Shown here in pieces: positions 1 through 8,523 of a stretch of 64,000 bases of DNA. Where the stretch lies: NCBI GenBank assembly GCA_015709215.1, contig JACCQN010000003.1:39858-103857 (forward strand), given 5' to 3'. A program made the position numbers and the translations under genes. The first letter of the stretch is position 1; every line of letters begins with the position of its first letter. Below the pieces are notes generated by a model, which saw only the letters and a program-made list of their open reading frames with translations, searched no databases and was not told the origin of the DNA. The stretch comes from Bacteroidales bacterium (GTDB taxonomy: Bacteria > Bacteroidota > Bacteroidia > Bacteroidales > F082).

Positions 1-61
1 ATGATTGTAATCTATTGGCAATAAAATTCTTCTCCTGCTTTCGGTATTGCCGGCATCTTGC

Positions 62-69
62 TATTTTTG
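62..69 (+). promoter_or_regulatory. Candidate Bacteroidota -7 promoter box for yebC
   Basis: TATTTTTG fits the phylum's -7 consensus TAnnTTTG and lies 28 bp before the ATG at 97. No well-spaced TTTG -33 element was found, so only the -7 half is supported. Confidence 0.4.
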
Positions 70-96
70 CAACTTAAATATAAAACATATAACACT

Positions 97-807
97 ATGG
101 GTAGAGCGTTTGAATATCGCAGAGCAGCTAAGGAAAAGCGATGGGACAAGATGTCGAAAGTATTTCCAAAACTCGGGAGACTAATCACTATTGCAGCCAA
201 AGAGGGAGGTCCCGATCCTGATTTGAACCCAAAACTTCGACAAGCCATTCAAAATGCCAAGGCAGAAAATATGCCAAAGGAAAATATTGATTCGGCTATC
301 AAGCGCGCTGCGGGTAAAGATGCAGAAGCCATGGTGGAAGTGGTTTATGAAGGTAAAGGCCCGCATGGCGTTTTGGTTGTTGTAGAATGTGCTACTGATA
401 ACCCTACACGTACTGTTGCTAATGTGAAGTCGTATTTCAACAAGGCCGGTGGTTCGTTTGTTCCGTCGGGTTCACTGGATTTTATGTTTTCACGTAAAGC
501 TGTTTTTGAGTTTAAACTTACTGAAAATATTGATATTGAAGAGCTTGAGCTTGAATTGATCGATGCAGGACTAGAAGAAATTGAAGTTCATGAAGAGAAG
601 GCCTACGCCTACGCTGACTTTACCAATTTTGGCAGTTTGCATGAAGCCCTCGAAGAAAAGAAAATTGAGATTGAAACTTCTAAGCTTCAGCGGTTTCCAA
701 ACTCACCCGTTAACTTTAGCGAAGAACAAATGGCTGATATTGAAAAGTTCCTTGATAAAGTGGAAGATGATGACGATGTGCAGGCTGTTTTTACCAACAT
801 CGGTTAA
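97..807 (+). CDS. yebC: YebC/PmpR family protein (TACO1-like)
   Basis: A 236-residue member of the YebC/PmpR/TACO1 family. Members have been described as DNA-binding regulators and, more recently, as ribosome-associated factors that help translate difficult sequences. The N-terminus [19 protein letters not shown] is the family start, so I chose the ATG at 97 over an earlier in-frame start that would add 13 atypical residues. The hallmark block with [15 protein letters not shown] is present near residues 40-55, followed by the usual acidic middle and C-terminal domains. The tail ends in an acidic [13 protein letters not shown] stretch. It stands alone and converges with the next gene, with only 2 bp between them. 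Confidence 0.95.
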   Translation: MGRAFEYRRAAKEKRWDKMSKVFPKLGRLITIAAKEGGPDPDLNPKLRQAIQNAKAENMPKENIDSAIKRAAGKDAEAMVEVVYEGKGPHGVLVVVECATDNPTRTVANVKSYFNKAGGSFVPSGSLDFMFSRKAVFEFKLTENIDIEELELELIDAGLEEIEVHEEKAYAYADFTNFGSLHEALEEKKIEIETSKLQRFPNSPVNFSEEQMADIEKFLDKVEDDDDVQAVFTNIG

Positions 808-809
808 GG

Positions 810-1988
810 TTATTGTCCTTTCGTTGCACGTTTAAAGGGTTTGCTGCGGTCAAAAAGATAGCGGTAGGTGATGTGGGTTTTATAAATTTCACCTCCAATA
901 CTTTCTACCACTTTCATCATGGGTTGATTGAAATCTCCTATCCAATTCATTTGCAGCTCTTTGTAAGGAAAATTCTTCTTTAGTGCTACGTTTTGAAATG
1001 CGATAATCAAGCCGCCATCAACCCCTTTTCCCTGATGCTCCGGAACAATACCAAAAATTCTGCCGATGATTCTGTCCACTCGTTTAAAAAGTTTTAAATC
1101 TGCCATTAGCCTCAATTTATTGAACCAGTCAAGCTTACCATTAAACTTTCGGATAATCTGATTCAAATCCTGCATCATGATAAAAAAGGCGATTGGCTCA
1201 TCTTTGTAATAGCCATAATGCACTAAACGAGTATCTAAAATGGGTTTTAGCTGATTGAGCAAAGCCATTGCATGTGCATGCGCTATTTTCTTTACGCCCG
1301 GAATACTTCCCCATGCTTTATTATAAATGACCATAAAATCTTCGGCAAACTTGTTGATGTTTTTCCAGCTGATCATCCGAAATTCATAATCTGGATTACG
1401 AAACAGACGGGCGGCTTTTTCCTTAACAACGGGACTCAATCCGCCATCGTATATTAGTCTTCGATAGGTGTACTGATTAAAGTAATTTTGAAACCCGTAG
1501 TTTTCAAAAAGCTTATTATAGTAAGGAAAATTATAAGGCATATTATAAAGTGGTTCAGTAAACCCCTCGGCCAAGCAGCCCCAGAAATTATCCCGATCAC
1601 CAAAATTTACCGGCCCGTCCATAGCTTCCATACCACGTTGTTTGTGCCAGTTTTTGGCTGCATCAAATAAAACATTTGCAGCAGCCTGATCATCTATACA
1701 ATCAAAAAAACCACAACCACCCGTTGGCTGATCGTTGTTTTTTGCAGTGTTTGGATCAATGAAAGCCGCAATACGTCCAACAACCTGATTGTTATCGAAC
1801 AACAAAAAACGCACGGCTTCGCCTTTTCTCATCAGCTTATTTTGTTTTTTATCAAATAGTCGGGTTACATCCTGATCGATAGGACGCACATAGTTAGGAT
1901 CTTTTTTGTAAAGCTTTGTAGGAAATGAAAGCCATTTTTTTTCATCATCAGAAGTTTTCACTTCTTTTAGGGTATATTTTTCAGACAT
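810..1988 (-). CDS. GNAT-fold acetyltransferase-like protein
   Basis: A 392-residue soluble protein of a type common in Bacteroidota. The C-terminal part contains GIVPEHQGKGVDGGL, which resembles GNAT motif A (Q/R-x-x-G-x-G/A), the acetyl-CoA pyrophosphate-binding loop. The N-terminal part has a GNAT-like core (AVRFLLFDNNQVVGRIAAF), so a double-GNAT layout is likely. The segment DGPVNFGDRDNFWGC near residues 124-138 is a strongly conserved-looking patch. The substrate is unknown. There is no signal peptide and no operon partner: it converges with yebC and is transcribed toward it. Confidence 0.65.
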   Translation of the reverse strand: MSEKYTLKEVKTSDDEKKWLSFPTKLYKKDPNYVRPIDQDVTRLFDKKQNKLMRKGEAVRFLLFDNNQVVGRIAAFIDPNTAKNNDQPTGGCGFFDCIDDQAAANVLFDAAKNWHKQRGMEAMDGPVNFGDRDNFWGCLAEGFTEPLYNMPYNFPYYNKLFENYGFQNYFNQYTYRRLIYDGGLSPVVKEKAARLFRNPDYEFRMISWKNINKFAEDFMVIYNKAWGSIPGVKKIAHAHAMALLNQLKPILDTRLVHYGYYKDEPIAFFIMMQDLNQIIRKFNGKLDWFNKLRLMADLKLFKRVDRIIGRIFGIVPEHQGKGVDGGLIIAFQNVALKKNFPYKELQMNWIGDFNQPMMKVVESIGGEIYKTHITYRYLFDRSKPFKRATKGQ

Positions 1989-2050
1989 AAACTACAAGCG
2001 ATTTTAGATCAAAGCGCAAAAAAACAAAATTTTAAGGAAAGAACAGCGAT

Positions 2051-3352
2051 TTAACTTAGGGCTTCCTTATAAGTGCTGATAGCCCTTTCTCGTGCAAATT
2101 TATGATCTACAATAGGTTGCACATAATTTAACGCATTCCATTCAGGAACCCATTTATTCACATAAGTATTTTGCAGATCAAATTTTTTGTGCTGTTCCAT
2201 TGGATTAAAAACCCTGAAATACGGTGCAGCATCACAACCTGTTCCAGCTGCCCATTGCCAGTTACCATTGTTGGAAGCCAATTCGTAATCGAGCAATTTT
2301 TCCGCAAAGTAAGCTTCGCCCCAGCGCCAGTCGATAAGCAGATGTTTGGTTAAAAATGACGAAACAACCATTCGAACCCTGTTGTGCATAAAACCTGTGG
2401 AATTGAGCTCGCGCATACCGGCATCCACCATGGGATAACCTGTTTTTCCATCACACCAATTTTTAAAGTCTTGCTCATTATTGCGCCATTGAACACGATC
2501 ATATTTTGCATTAAAATTCTGCGTTTCAACGTGCGGAAAATGATACAAAATCTGCATAAAAAACTCCCGCCATATCAATTCGTTCAGGTAGGTTTCGCTT
2601 TTTTGCCTTGCCAAACTAACAAGTTTTCTCACGCTGATCGTTCCGAACCGAAGATGAACGCCGGTTTTCGTAGTGCTGTCGGGGGCGGGAATATTACGGG
2701 TTTCCTGGTATTTTTCAAGTCTTTCATCATCCAAAAGCGGTTCAGGAAGTTTTATTCCTGTTGGCTCAAAACCAATTTCTTGCAAACTTAGAAAAGTGCC
2801 TTTCTGTTTTAAAAAATTATCCAAATGCCTTTCGGATGGGAAATTTGAAAATGACTCTTCCAGCAATCTTGATTTCCATTTACGCGAATAAGGAGTGTAA
2901 ACCGTATAAGGCTTGCCATCGCCTTTTACCACTTCGCTTTCCTCAAAGATCACTTGATCTTTAAATAGCTTTAAATCAGCATGATTAGCTATCAAAAGTT
3001 CTTTTACTTCCTCATCACGCTGCAAGGCATAAGGCTCATAATCTTTATTCGCATACACGGATTTAATTTGCTGATTTGAAAGTAATTTCTGGAAAATTTC
3101 CAAAGGTTTGCCATGTGCTACATACAGACCAGATCCATGACGATTGAGTTCTTGATGAATTTGTTCGAGATGTTGGTGTATAAAAGCAATGCGGGCATCT
3201 TTTTTTGATGGCAATTTATCCAGAATTTCCGTATCAAAGATGAATAAAGGCAGCACAGGAAGTCCACTTTTTAAAGCTTCAAAAAGTCCGTGATTATCTT
3301 CCAGACGCAAATCGCGCCGGAACCAAAAAATTACAACTTCTGATTGATTCAT
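2051..3352 (-). CDS. phr: Deoxyribodipyrimidine photolyase (cryptochrome/photolyase family)
   Basis: A 433-residue DNA photolyase that uses FADH- and light to split cyclobutane pyrimidine dimers. The N-terminal alpha/beta antenna domain begins with VIFWFRRDLRLEDNHGL. The C-terminal FAD-binding helical domain carries the signature block ASNNGNWQWAAGTGCDAAPY, followed by FRVFNPMEQ. The length is a little short of class I CPD photolyases (about 470 residues) but all major blocks are present. A (6-4) photolyase or DASH cryptochrome is less likely, because the NGNWQW(A/S)A block is typical of class I CPD enzymes. Confidence 0.93.
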   Translation of the reverse strand: MNQSEVVIFWFRRDLRLEDNHGLFEALKSGLPVLPLFIFDTEILDKLPSKKDARIAFIHQHLEQIHQELNRHGSGLYVAHGKPLEIFQKLLSNQQIKSVYANKDYEPYALQRDEEVKELLIANHADLKLFKDQVIFEESEVVKGDGKPYTVYTPYSRKWKSRLLEESFSNFPSERHLDNFLKQKGTFLSLQEIGFEPTGIKLPEPLLDDERLEKYQETRNIPAPDSTTKTGVHLRFGTISVRKLVSLARQKSETYLNELIWREFFMQILYHFPHVETQNFNAKYDRVQWRNNEQDFKNWCDGKTGYPMVDAGMRELNSTGFMHNRVRMVVSSFLTKHLLIDWRWGEAYFAEKLLDYELASNNGNWQWAAGTGCDAAPYFRVFNPMEQHKKFDLQNTYVNKWVPEWNALNYVQPIVDHKFARERAISTYKEALS

Positions 3353-3413
3353 GATTTTTAAAACAACGCTTGATGTAAATAGTTTCGAACGAAATAAAAA
3401 CGATCAATAACGC

Positions 3414-4250
3414 TTATTCCTTAAGAATCCAGGCGTCTTTGTAAGTGCTACCAAGTTTTTCCTTGGCCTCTGTAGCGTCGCGAAGATTATCAAAAACATT
3501 GAGTGCGACCCGGGTGCGATTGTCAGATTTTAATATCATAGCATTTTTAAAACCACTTTTCTGGTAGCGTTTAACGGCTTCCTCGGCATCGCCCTGATAG
3601 GCAAAACTTCCAAAAATCAGGTAATATTTTTCGTTGCCTGAATCACTCATTTCTTGTTTTCTTTCTGACGCTTTAAGTTCCTCACAATTTTTGGGTTTAC
3701 CATTAGCATCAGCCCTTTGTCCAAACCAAACACTCACATAATTATCTCCTACGCCAACACCCATTGTTTCCCACTTTTTGGAGTAATGGTTTCCGGCTGT
3801 AAGCAGCATATCTTTAGTATCCTCGCTCTTCATCCAAACCTTAAAAACACTGTCAACATTAATAAGTTCCTCCTGAAAATAACTCAGCTCATAACCTCTG
3901 AAAGGGTAGGAGGTGAGCTCTTTCGGTTTGGCCCACATACATTCCTGATTTACAATGTATTTGTTATAACAACAAGCTGTCCAGGTTCCATTTTCTGACC
4001 AGCTTGCCGTAAGGCAAATGCTGGTATCTGGTCTGTTTTCCTGGAGGTCGTTTATATGTATCTGAGCCACAAAGCTTAGCGCTGTTGATAAAGGCAACAC
4101 AGGCTTTTTATTTGCTTTTCTAAAATCATTGATAAGCTCCGCCAGTCTTAACTCACTCTGATTCAGACACACTTGTTTTGAATCAAACTGCTGCGCAATT
4201 AATGGTGTTATCAAAAAAACTAACAGAAAAAGCAGAATAGAATTTTTCAT
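3414..4250 (-). CDS. Secreted CAP-domain protein with C-terminal SPOR domain
   Basis: A 278-residue exported protein. I use the ATG at 4250 because it begins a clean signal peptide (MKNSILLFLLVFLITPLIAQ), whereas the longer frame starts with TTG. Residues about 25-190 resemble the CAP/SCP-PR1 fold (SELRLAELINDFRKANKKP, followed by later CAP-like blocks). The last 70 residues (YYLIFGSFAYQGDAEEAVKR onward, ending AWILKE) form a SPOR domain, which binds denuded septal peptidoglycan. Action in the periplasm or at the cell wall is therefore likely. The assignment is by motif, and the CAP part is divergent. Confidence 0.7.
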   Translation of the reverse strand: MKNSILLFLLVFLITPLIAQQFDSKQVCLNQSELRLAELINDFRKANKKPVLPLSTALSFVAQIHINDLQENRPDTSICLTASWSENGTWTACCYNKYIVNQECMWAKPKELTSYPFRGYELSYFQEELINVDSVFKVWMKSEDTKDMLLTAGNHYSKKWETMGVGVGDNYVSVWFGQRADANGKPKNCEELKASERKQEMSDSGNEKYYLIFGSFAYQGDAEEAVKRYQKSGFKNAMILKSDNRTRVALNVFDNLRDATEAKEKLGSTYKDAWILKE

Positions 4251-4296
4251 AAGCTGTAAAGTGTTCAGCAAATGTAAGGTTTATGATGAAATCAAT

Positions 4297-5124
4297 TTAT
4301 TTGTGCCTGGCAATATACTGCTGAATCAGTTTATCATAAAGTTTAATAAACCTTTGTAAAACAGGATGATCAACCTGATATAACTTAGGATGATCAAGTA
4401 TGGATTTTACGGGCAATATCTTGGGCGAAGTACCTGTTAAAAATACGGCATCAGCTTCCAGCAAATCTGCAAGGACAAGATTTTTTTCAAAAAGCAGGAT
4501 GTTATTATCTTTAGCAAGCTCCACCACTTTTGTCCGTGTAATTCCCTGCAAAACTTGATCTGAAGGAGCAGTAAACACTTCATTATTTTTGATCAGAAAA
4601 ACGTTTGTTTTAGTACCTTCGGTTAATGCTCCGTCAGGAATAAGTAGGACCTCAAAAACCTGTTGTTCCTTTTTTTGTTTTAAAATCCGTTCCTGAAACT
4701 CAGCTCTCCAAACTTTGGCCTTCGGATTGTATCTTCCTTCATCCAGCAAGCCGATGATAACGCCATTACTGTACATTTCGGCAGCAGGATAAGCATGTGG
4801 CTGAAACCAGGCCGCATAATAAACTCTGTTTGCCGAACGATTGCCTAGCACACATTTAATATTTCCTTCACTTACCTTGTTGTTTATAATCAAGGCTTTA
4901 AAGCTTTGGGTGATAAATTTTTCAGAAACAGGCAATTTTATTGCTGCTGCTTCTGCTGAAGCTTTAAGTCTGTTGATGTGATCATCCAAAAACAGCGGCA
5001 CTCCATCAATTACTCTAACTACTTCGTAAACAAAACCAGTCAAACTCGTTTCGTCGCCGTTAAAATCGCAAGTGCTTCGCAGTTCTTCGTTACGTACAAA
5101 ATAAGAATGCAGACACGAATCCAT
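4297..5124 (-). CDS. PLP-dependent aminotransferase class IV (IlvE/PabC-like)
   Basis: A 275-residue fold-type IV PLP enzyme. Visible blocks are DGVPLFLDDHINRLKAS near the N-terminus, a lysine-containing segment (RYNPKAKVWRAEF) that should carry the Schiff-base lysine, EGTKTNVFLI (equivalent to the E-x-x-x-x-N-hydrophobic block) and LQGITRTKVVELA. The family includes branched-chain aminotransferase, D-amino-acid aminotransferase and aminodeoxychorismate lyase. The length is closest to PabC/Dat-type members, and the sequence alone does not fix the substrate. It lies downstream of the DUF2007 gene on the same strand with a 17-bp gap. Confidence 0.8.
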   Translation of the reverse strand: MDSCLHSYFVRNEELRSTCDFNGDETSLTGFVYEVVRVIDGVPLFLDDHINRLKASAEAAAIKLPVSEKFITQSFKALIINNKVSEGNIKCVLGNRSANRVYYAAWFQPHAYPAAEMYSNGVIIGLLDEGRYNPKAKVWRAEFQERILKQKKEQQVFEVLLIPDGALTEGTKTNVFLIKNNEVFTAPSDQVLQGITRTKVVELAKDNNILLFEKNLVLADLLEADAVFLTGTSPKILPVKSILDHPKLYQVDHPVLQRFIKLYDKLIQQYIARHK

Positions 5125-5141
5125 TCTGGAAATTTAAATGT

Positions 5142-5372
5142 TTATCGGGACTTGAGATAGTCGTCAATGAGTTTTTTGGCAGCTTCGTAATGTGTTGTTT
5201 CCACATATAATCTTGCAGCGTCTTCAGGTGATCCTGAAGCCCAGCCAGCAATTACACTTTCGCCTAACGAATCGCGCAAAATACTGGTTAAGTTGTTCTT
5301 TTCCAGTATTTCGGCCAGGTATCCGGCTTCAATTATTGAACCGGTGTACACCAATTTGAGATCTTCCGACAT
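5142..5372 (-). CDS. DUF2007 family small protein
   Basis: A 76-residue soluble protein matching the DUF2007 pattern (putative signal-transducing protein). It opens with LKLVYTGSIIEAGYLAEILE, then NNLTSILRDS, and closes with the typical YVETTHYEAAKKLIDDYL helix. Such proteins are PII-like ferredoxin-fold domains of unknown role in Bacteroidota. The downstream aminotransferase gene is probably co-transcribed. Confidence 0.75.
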   Translation of the reverse strand: MSEDLKLVYTGSIIEAGYLAEILEKNNLTSILRDSLGESVIAGWASGSPEDAARLYVETTHYEAAKKLIDDYLKSR

Positions 5373-5447
5373 GGTATCCTCCTTTTTAAAAGGTTTGTTT
5401 GCTAAGATACAAAAATTTGAATCTGATAGCTATCGTTCCCGAAGAGA

Positions 5448-6371
5448 TTATGAAATTTTCTCTGGTTCTGAATTTAATCTGAAAATAGCAAGCAACATTG
5501 CGATGGCCGCTAACCATTGCACCGTGGTTAACATGCTGTCGTTAATCAGGTAGTCAAAAATAACTGCAGAAAGCGGAAACATTAGCTCGCTGATAGTAGC
5601 CAATATTGCCTTCACTTTTCTTAAACCATAGTAATACAGAAAGATAGCCCCTGAACCGGTTGTAAGACCGATGATAATGATAAATATCCAATTATCTTTG
5701 GTTGTAAGTGCAAACTGACCAAAATCACCCCAAAGTATCATATAAGCCAGCATAATTACAGTTGTAAAACCATAACGATAAAATGTTGAAGTAATAAAGC
5801 TATAGTTACCCAGGATTTTCTTTGAGAAAACGGTTGAACTTCCGAATGAAAAAGCCGCCAGCAAAGCCAATAAGGACGCATAAATCGTGTTGATATCAGC
5901 ATTCAAATCCGGCAAACCCCACCCAAAGGTGAGGAAATATCCGGCCACAATAGCTAGCGAAGCCCAAAGTAGAAAGCGTTGTTTCAACTTCTCTCCTAAA
6001 ATTGTTCGTGCCAGAAAGATTGCAAAAACAGGTTGCAACTTTTGCAAGAGAACCACAACTGACAAATGATTAAAATTGAGTAAAAACAATGCTTTTACGA
6101 TAGAGAGCGTCCCAACTGCTCCTCCAAAAAGACTAATCAAAAAGAAAATGAACACATCTGTTTTAGGCATATGAGACAAAAACCGATAATGCCGAAACAA
6201 AAACAGATTCATCAGCAGGAACGGAAAAGCGTGTAGTATAAAAACTACATAACCCACGTCAAGGTTAAAAAGTCTGGGAGTTAATACAACTCCGTCAACG
6301 CCCCAAAGCACAGCAGAAATAGCAATAGCAACCGAACCTTTTAGCACAAGGGAGCGTTCAGAATTTGACAT
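5448..6371 (-). CDS. EamA/DMT-family transporter
   Basis: A 307-residue integral inner-membrane protein of the drug/metabolite transporter superfamily, with about ten hydrophobic helices arranged as two EamA repeats. Motifs include AVLWGVDGVVLTPRLF in the first helix, VVLLQKLQPVFAIFLARTIL at the end of repeat 1 and ISELMFPLSAVIFDYLI near the end of repeat 2. I chose the ATG at 6371 because the longer frame starts at TTG. The exported or imported substrate cannot be read from sequence. It is divergent from the SDR gene across about 105 bp. Confidence 0.85.
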   Translation of the reverse strand: MSNSERSLVLKGSVAIAISAVLWGVDGVVLTPRLFNLDVGYVVFILHAFPFLLMNLFLFRHYRFLSHMPKTDVFIFFLISLFGGAVGTLSIVKALFLLNFNHLSVVVLLQKLQPVFAIFLARTILGEKLKQRFLLWASLAIVAGYFLTFGWGLPDLNADINTIYASLLALLAAFSFGSSTVFSKKILGNYSFITSTFYRYGFTTVIMLAYMILWGDFGQFALTTKDNWIFIIIIGLTTGSGAIFLYYYGLRKVKAILATISELMFPLSAVIFDYLINDSMLTTVQWLAAIAMLLAIFRLNSEPEKIS

Positions 6372-6476
6372 GATTTCTTTCAATTAGGGCGCAAAAATAC
6401 GGAAATCCTTAGCTTTACTGAAAATTCTGGTCAATAATCATACATATTTGTACCTTAGCATCAAAAATTATTGATA

Positions 6477-7253
6477 ATGGATTTACAACTTAAAGATCGC
6501 TTTTTCATTGTAACGGGTGCCGGTAGCGGATTTGGAAGAGCAATTGCTGAGCGACTGTTAGAAGAAAATGCTCACGTATTGGCAATTGCGCGCAGCAAGG
6601 ATGTGTTGGAAGATTTCCAAAAGAAAGTCGGTGCGAATTTGGAAACCTTGGCTTTGGATGTTTTTGAAGAGCAAAGCGCAGATAAGATTGTTGCAGCTTG
6701 CAAAAAAAGAAAAATTGATGGCATTTTGGTTAATGCAGGAGGCCCTCCGGCAAAAACTGTGATGGAAACCACTTTAAACGATTGGGATGAAGCCTATCGT
6801 ACAATTTTTAGATGGAAAGTCGCGCTTACTCAAAAATTTGTGCCACTGCTTCTAAGCCAAAAATATGGCCGAATGGTTTTTATAGAAAGCGTTTCGGTTA
6901 AACAGCCGGTTGAAAATCTGGTTTTGAGCAATTCGCTTCGCGCTGCCGTAACTGGATTTGTGAAAACACTTTCACAAGAGATGGCTGCCGAAGGTCTCAC
7001 ATTCAATGTCTTGTCTCCCGGTTATCATGACACCGCTTCCATGAAACGTCTTTTTGTGAAAAAGGCAGCTCTCGAAGGAATCACTGAAAAGGTGGCTAGA
7101 CAACAATTTGAAACGAGTATTCCGATCAAAAGAATGGGAAAAGCAGACGAAATGGCTGTGCTGGCTTGCTGGTTACTTTCGCCCTTATCGGGTTTTGTAA
7201 CAGGTCAAAGTTTTAGTCACGACGGAGGTCTGGTACGTGGTTTGTTCGGCTAG
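6477..7253 (+). CDS. Short-chain dehydrogenase/reductase, non-canonical active site
   Basis: A 258-residue SDR. The Rossmann glycine motif TGAGSGFGRAI and the NAGG motif are intact, so it should bind NAD(P)H. The usual catalytic YxxxK is replaced: after the serine strand (FIESVSVKQPVENL) the sequence reads LSNSLRAAVTGFVKTL. This matches an SDR subgroup with an LSNxxR pattern in place of YxxxK. The C-terminal SPLSGFVTGQSFSHDGG is the normal SDR end. I chose the ATG at 6477 over a TTG two codons upstream. The substrate is unknown. Confidence 0.85.
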   Translation: MDLQLKDRFFIVTGAGSGFGRAIAERLLEENAHVLAIARSKDVLEDFQKKVGANLETLALDVFEEQSADKIVAACKKRKIDGILVNAGGPPAKTVMETTLNDWDEAYRTIFRWKVALTQKFVPLLLSQKYGRMVFIESVSVKQPVENLVLSNSLRAAVTGFVKTLSQEMAAEGLTFNVLSPGYHDTASMKRLFVKKAALEGITEKVARQQFETSIPIKRMGKADEMAVLACWLLSPLSGFVTGQSFSHDGGLVRGLFG

Positions 7254-7276
7254 GAATTGAATGACATTTATGAAAT

Positions 7277-7362
7277 TTGTTGATAAACTTGCCAAATTTC
7301 AATGAATTTGTTAAGTTAACTTGCCTAATTTATACGAATTTGTTAACTTTGTTCAAAATTCA
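7277..7362 (+). repeat. Three imperfect about 32-bp direct repeats before the AAA/DUF4143 gene
   Basis: Three successive units share the pattern GAATTTGTT..A..AACTTGCC.AATTT (unit 1 has GAAATTTGTT). They start near 7281, 7313 and 7345; the third is partial. The last overlaps a good Bacteroidota promoter. The spacing of about three helical turns would place bound protein on one face of the DNA. Confidence 0.5.
7321..7351 (+). promoter_or_regulatory. Candidate Bacteroidota promoter for the AAA/DUF4143 gene
   Basis: A TTG at 7321-7323, a 20-bp spacer and TAACTTTG at 7344-7351 together fit the TTTG-N19-21-TAnnTTTG consensus. The predicted start of transcription is about 10-15 bp before the ATG at 7371. 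The promoter lies inside the direct-repeat cluster, so the repeats could act as operators. Confidence 0.5.
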
Positions 7363-7370
7363 TAAAAAAG

Positions 7371-8519
7371 ATGAAATGGTTTGACCGATTTTATGAAAAG
7401 GAAGAAAATTTTCTGCAAAAAGGGAAAGTTAACCTGTTATACGGTCCCAGAAGAGCTGGAAAGACAGCATTAATTCTGAAAATGCTTGGAAATTATAAAT
7501 CAAAAGTCTTTTCAGGAACTGGAGATGATTCAAGCTTACGCGAAGTATTTGGATCTCAGAAGAAAGCTTTGATTTTAGGCCTATTAACAGATTATGAAGT
7601 CATCTTTATCGATGAAGCACAGCGAATTCCAGATGTTGGCTGGGGTTTAAAAATCCTTGTTGATAACCTCCCTGAAACTATTATCATTGCAACTGGCTCG
7701 TCCAGTTTTCGTTTGTCTTCTGAAGTTGGTGAACCCTTGACAGGCAGATCAGTTACAAATTTATTATACCCTATTTCACTTTTTGAACTCGCAGAACAAT
7801 GGGGCAGAATGGATGTATATCAACAGATTGAAGAGTTTCTGTTATTTGGGTTGTATCCTGAAACCCTGCAGCTGTTAAATCACCAGGATAAAATCTCTTA
7901 TTTGCAAGAATTAAAAAGTGCCTACCTGTTTAAAGACATTCTTGAACTTGACAGCATCCGAAATTCTGACAAATTACTGGATCTGCTGCGCTTATTAAGT
8001 TTTCAGATCGGTAACGAAGTTTCTTTGAATGAATTATCAAAGGCCCTTGGAATTGCCAAACAGACTGTAAGCCGATATCTAGACTTACTCGAGAAAGCTT
8101 TTATCATTAAGAAACTTGGAGGATTTTCGAAGAATCTGAGGAAAGAGGTTACCAAATCGAATCGTTACTATTTTTACGACAACGGAATTCGAAATGCAGT
8201 AATCAATAACTTTAACTTGCTAACAAGCCGAAATGATATTAGTATGCTTTGGGAAAATCTAATGTTTATGGAACGCATAAAATCACTTCATTACCAAAAG
8301 GTTTTCAGCAATAATTATTTCTGGCGCACTTACGATCAAAAAGAGGTGGATTTGGTCGAGGAACGCAATGGAAACTTGTATGGCTACGAGTTGAAATGGA
8401 GTGCTAACACATCAAAAACTCAAAAACATTGGCTAAACGCCTATCCTGAAGCATCATTTGAAATCATCAACAAAGAAAATTTTATTCCTTGGCTTATAAA
8501 TCCTAAAAGTAGCGTTTAA
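7371..8519 (+). CDS. AAA (AAA_14) ATPase with C-terminal DUF4143
   Basis: A 382-residue member of the common AAA_14/DUF4143 ATPase family. Walker A is YGPRRAGKTALI near residue 25 and Walker B is VIFIDEAQRIPD near residue 80. A sensor segment ATGSSSFRL and the family block LTGRSVTNLLYPISLFEL follow. A winged-helix-like stretch (SLNELSKALGIAKQTVSRYL) leads to the DUF4143 tail, which keeps a PD-(D/E)xK-like signature (DQKEVDLVEE, then YGYELKW). The cellular role of the family is not established. The gene converges with hypD with a 4-bp gap. Confidence 0.85.
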   Translation: MKWFDRFYEKEENFLQKGKVNLLYGPRRAGKTALILKMLGNYKSKVFSGTGDDSSLREVFGSQKKALILGLLTDYEVIFIDEAQRIPDVGWGLKILVDNLPETIIIATGSSSFRLSSEVGEPLTGRSVTNLLYPISLFELAEQWGRMDVYQQIEEFLLFGLYPETLQLLNHQDKISYLQELKSAYLFKDILELDSIRNSDKLLDLLRLLSFQIGNEVSLNELSKALGIAKQTVSRYLDLLEKAFIIKKLGGFSKNLRKEVTKSNRYYFYDNGIRNAVINNFNLLTSRNDISMLWENLMFMERIKSLHYQKVFSNNYFWRTYDQKEVDLVEERNGNLYGYELKWSANTSKTQKHWLNAYPEASFEIINKENFIPWLINPKSSV

Positions 8520-8523
8520 AATC

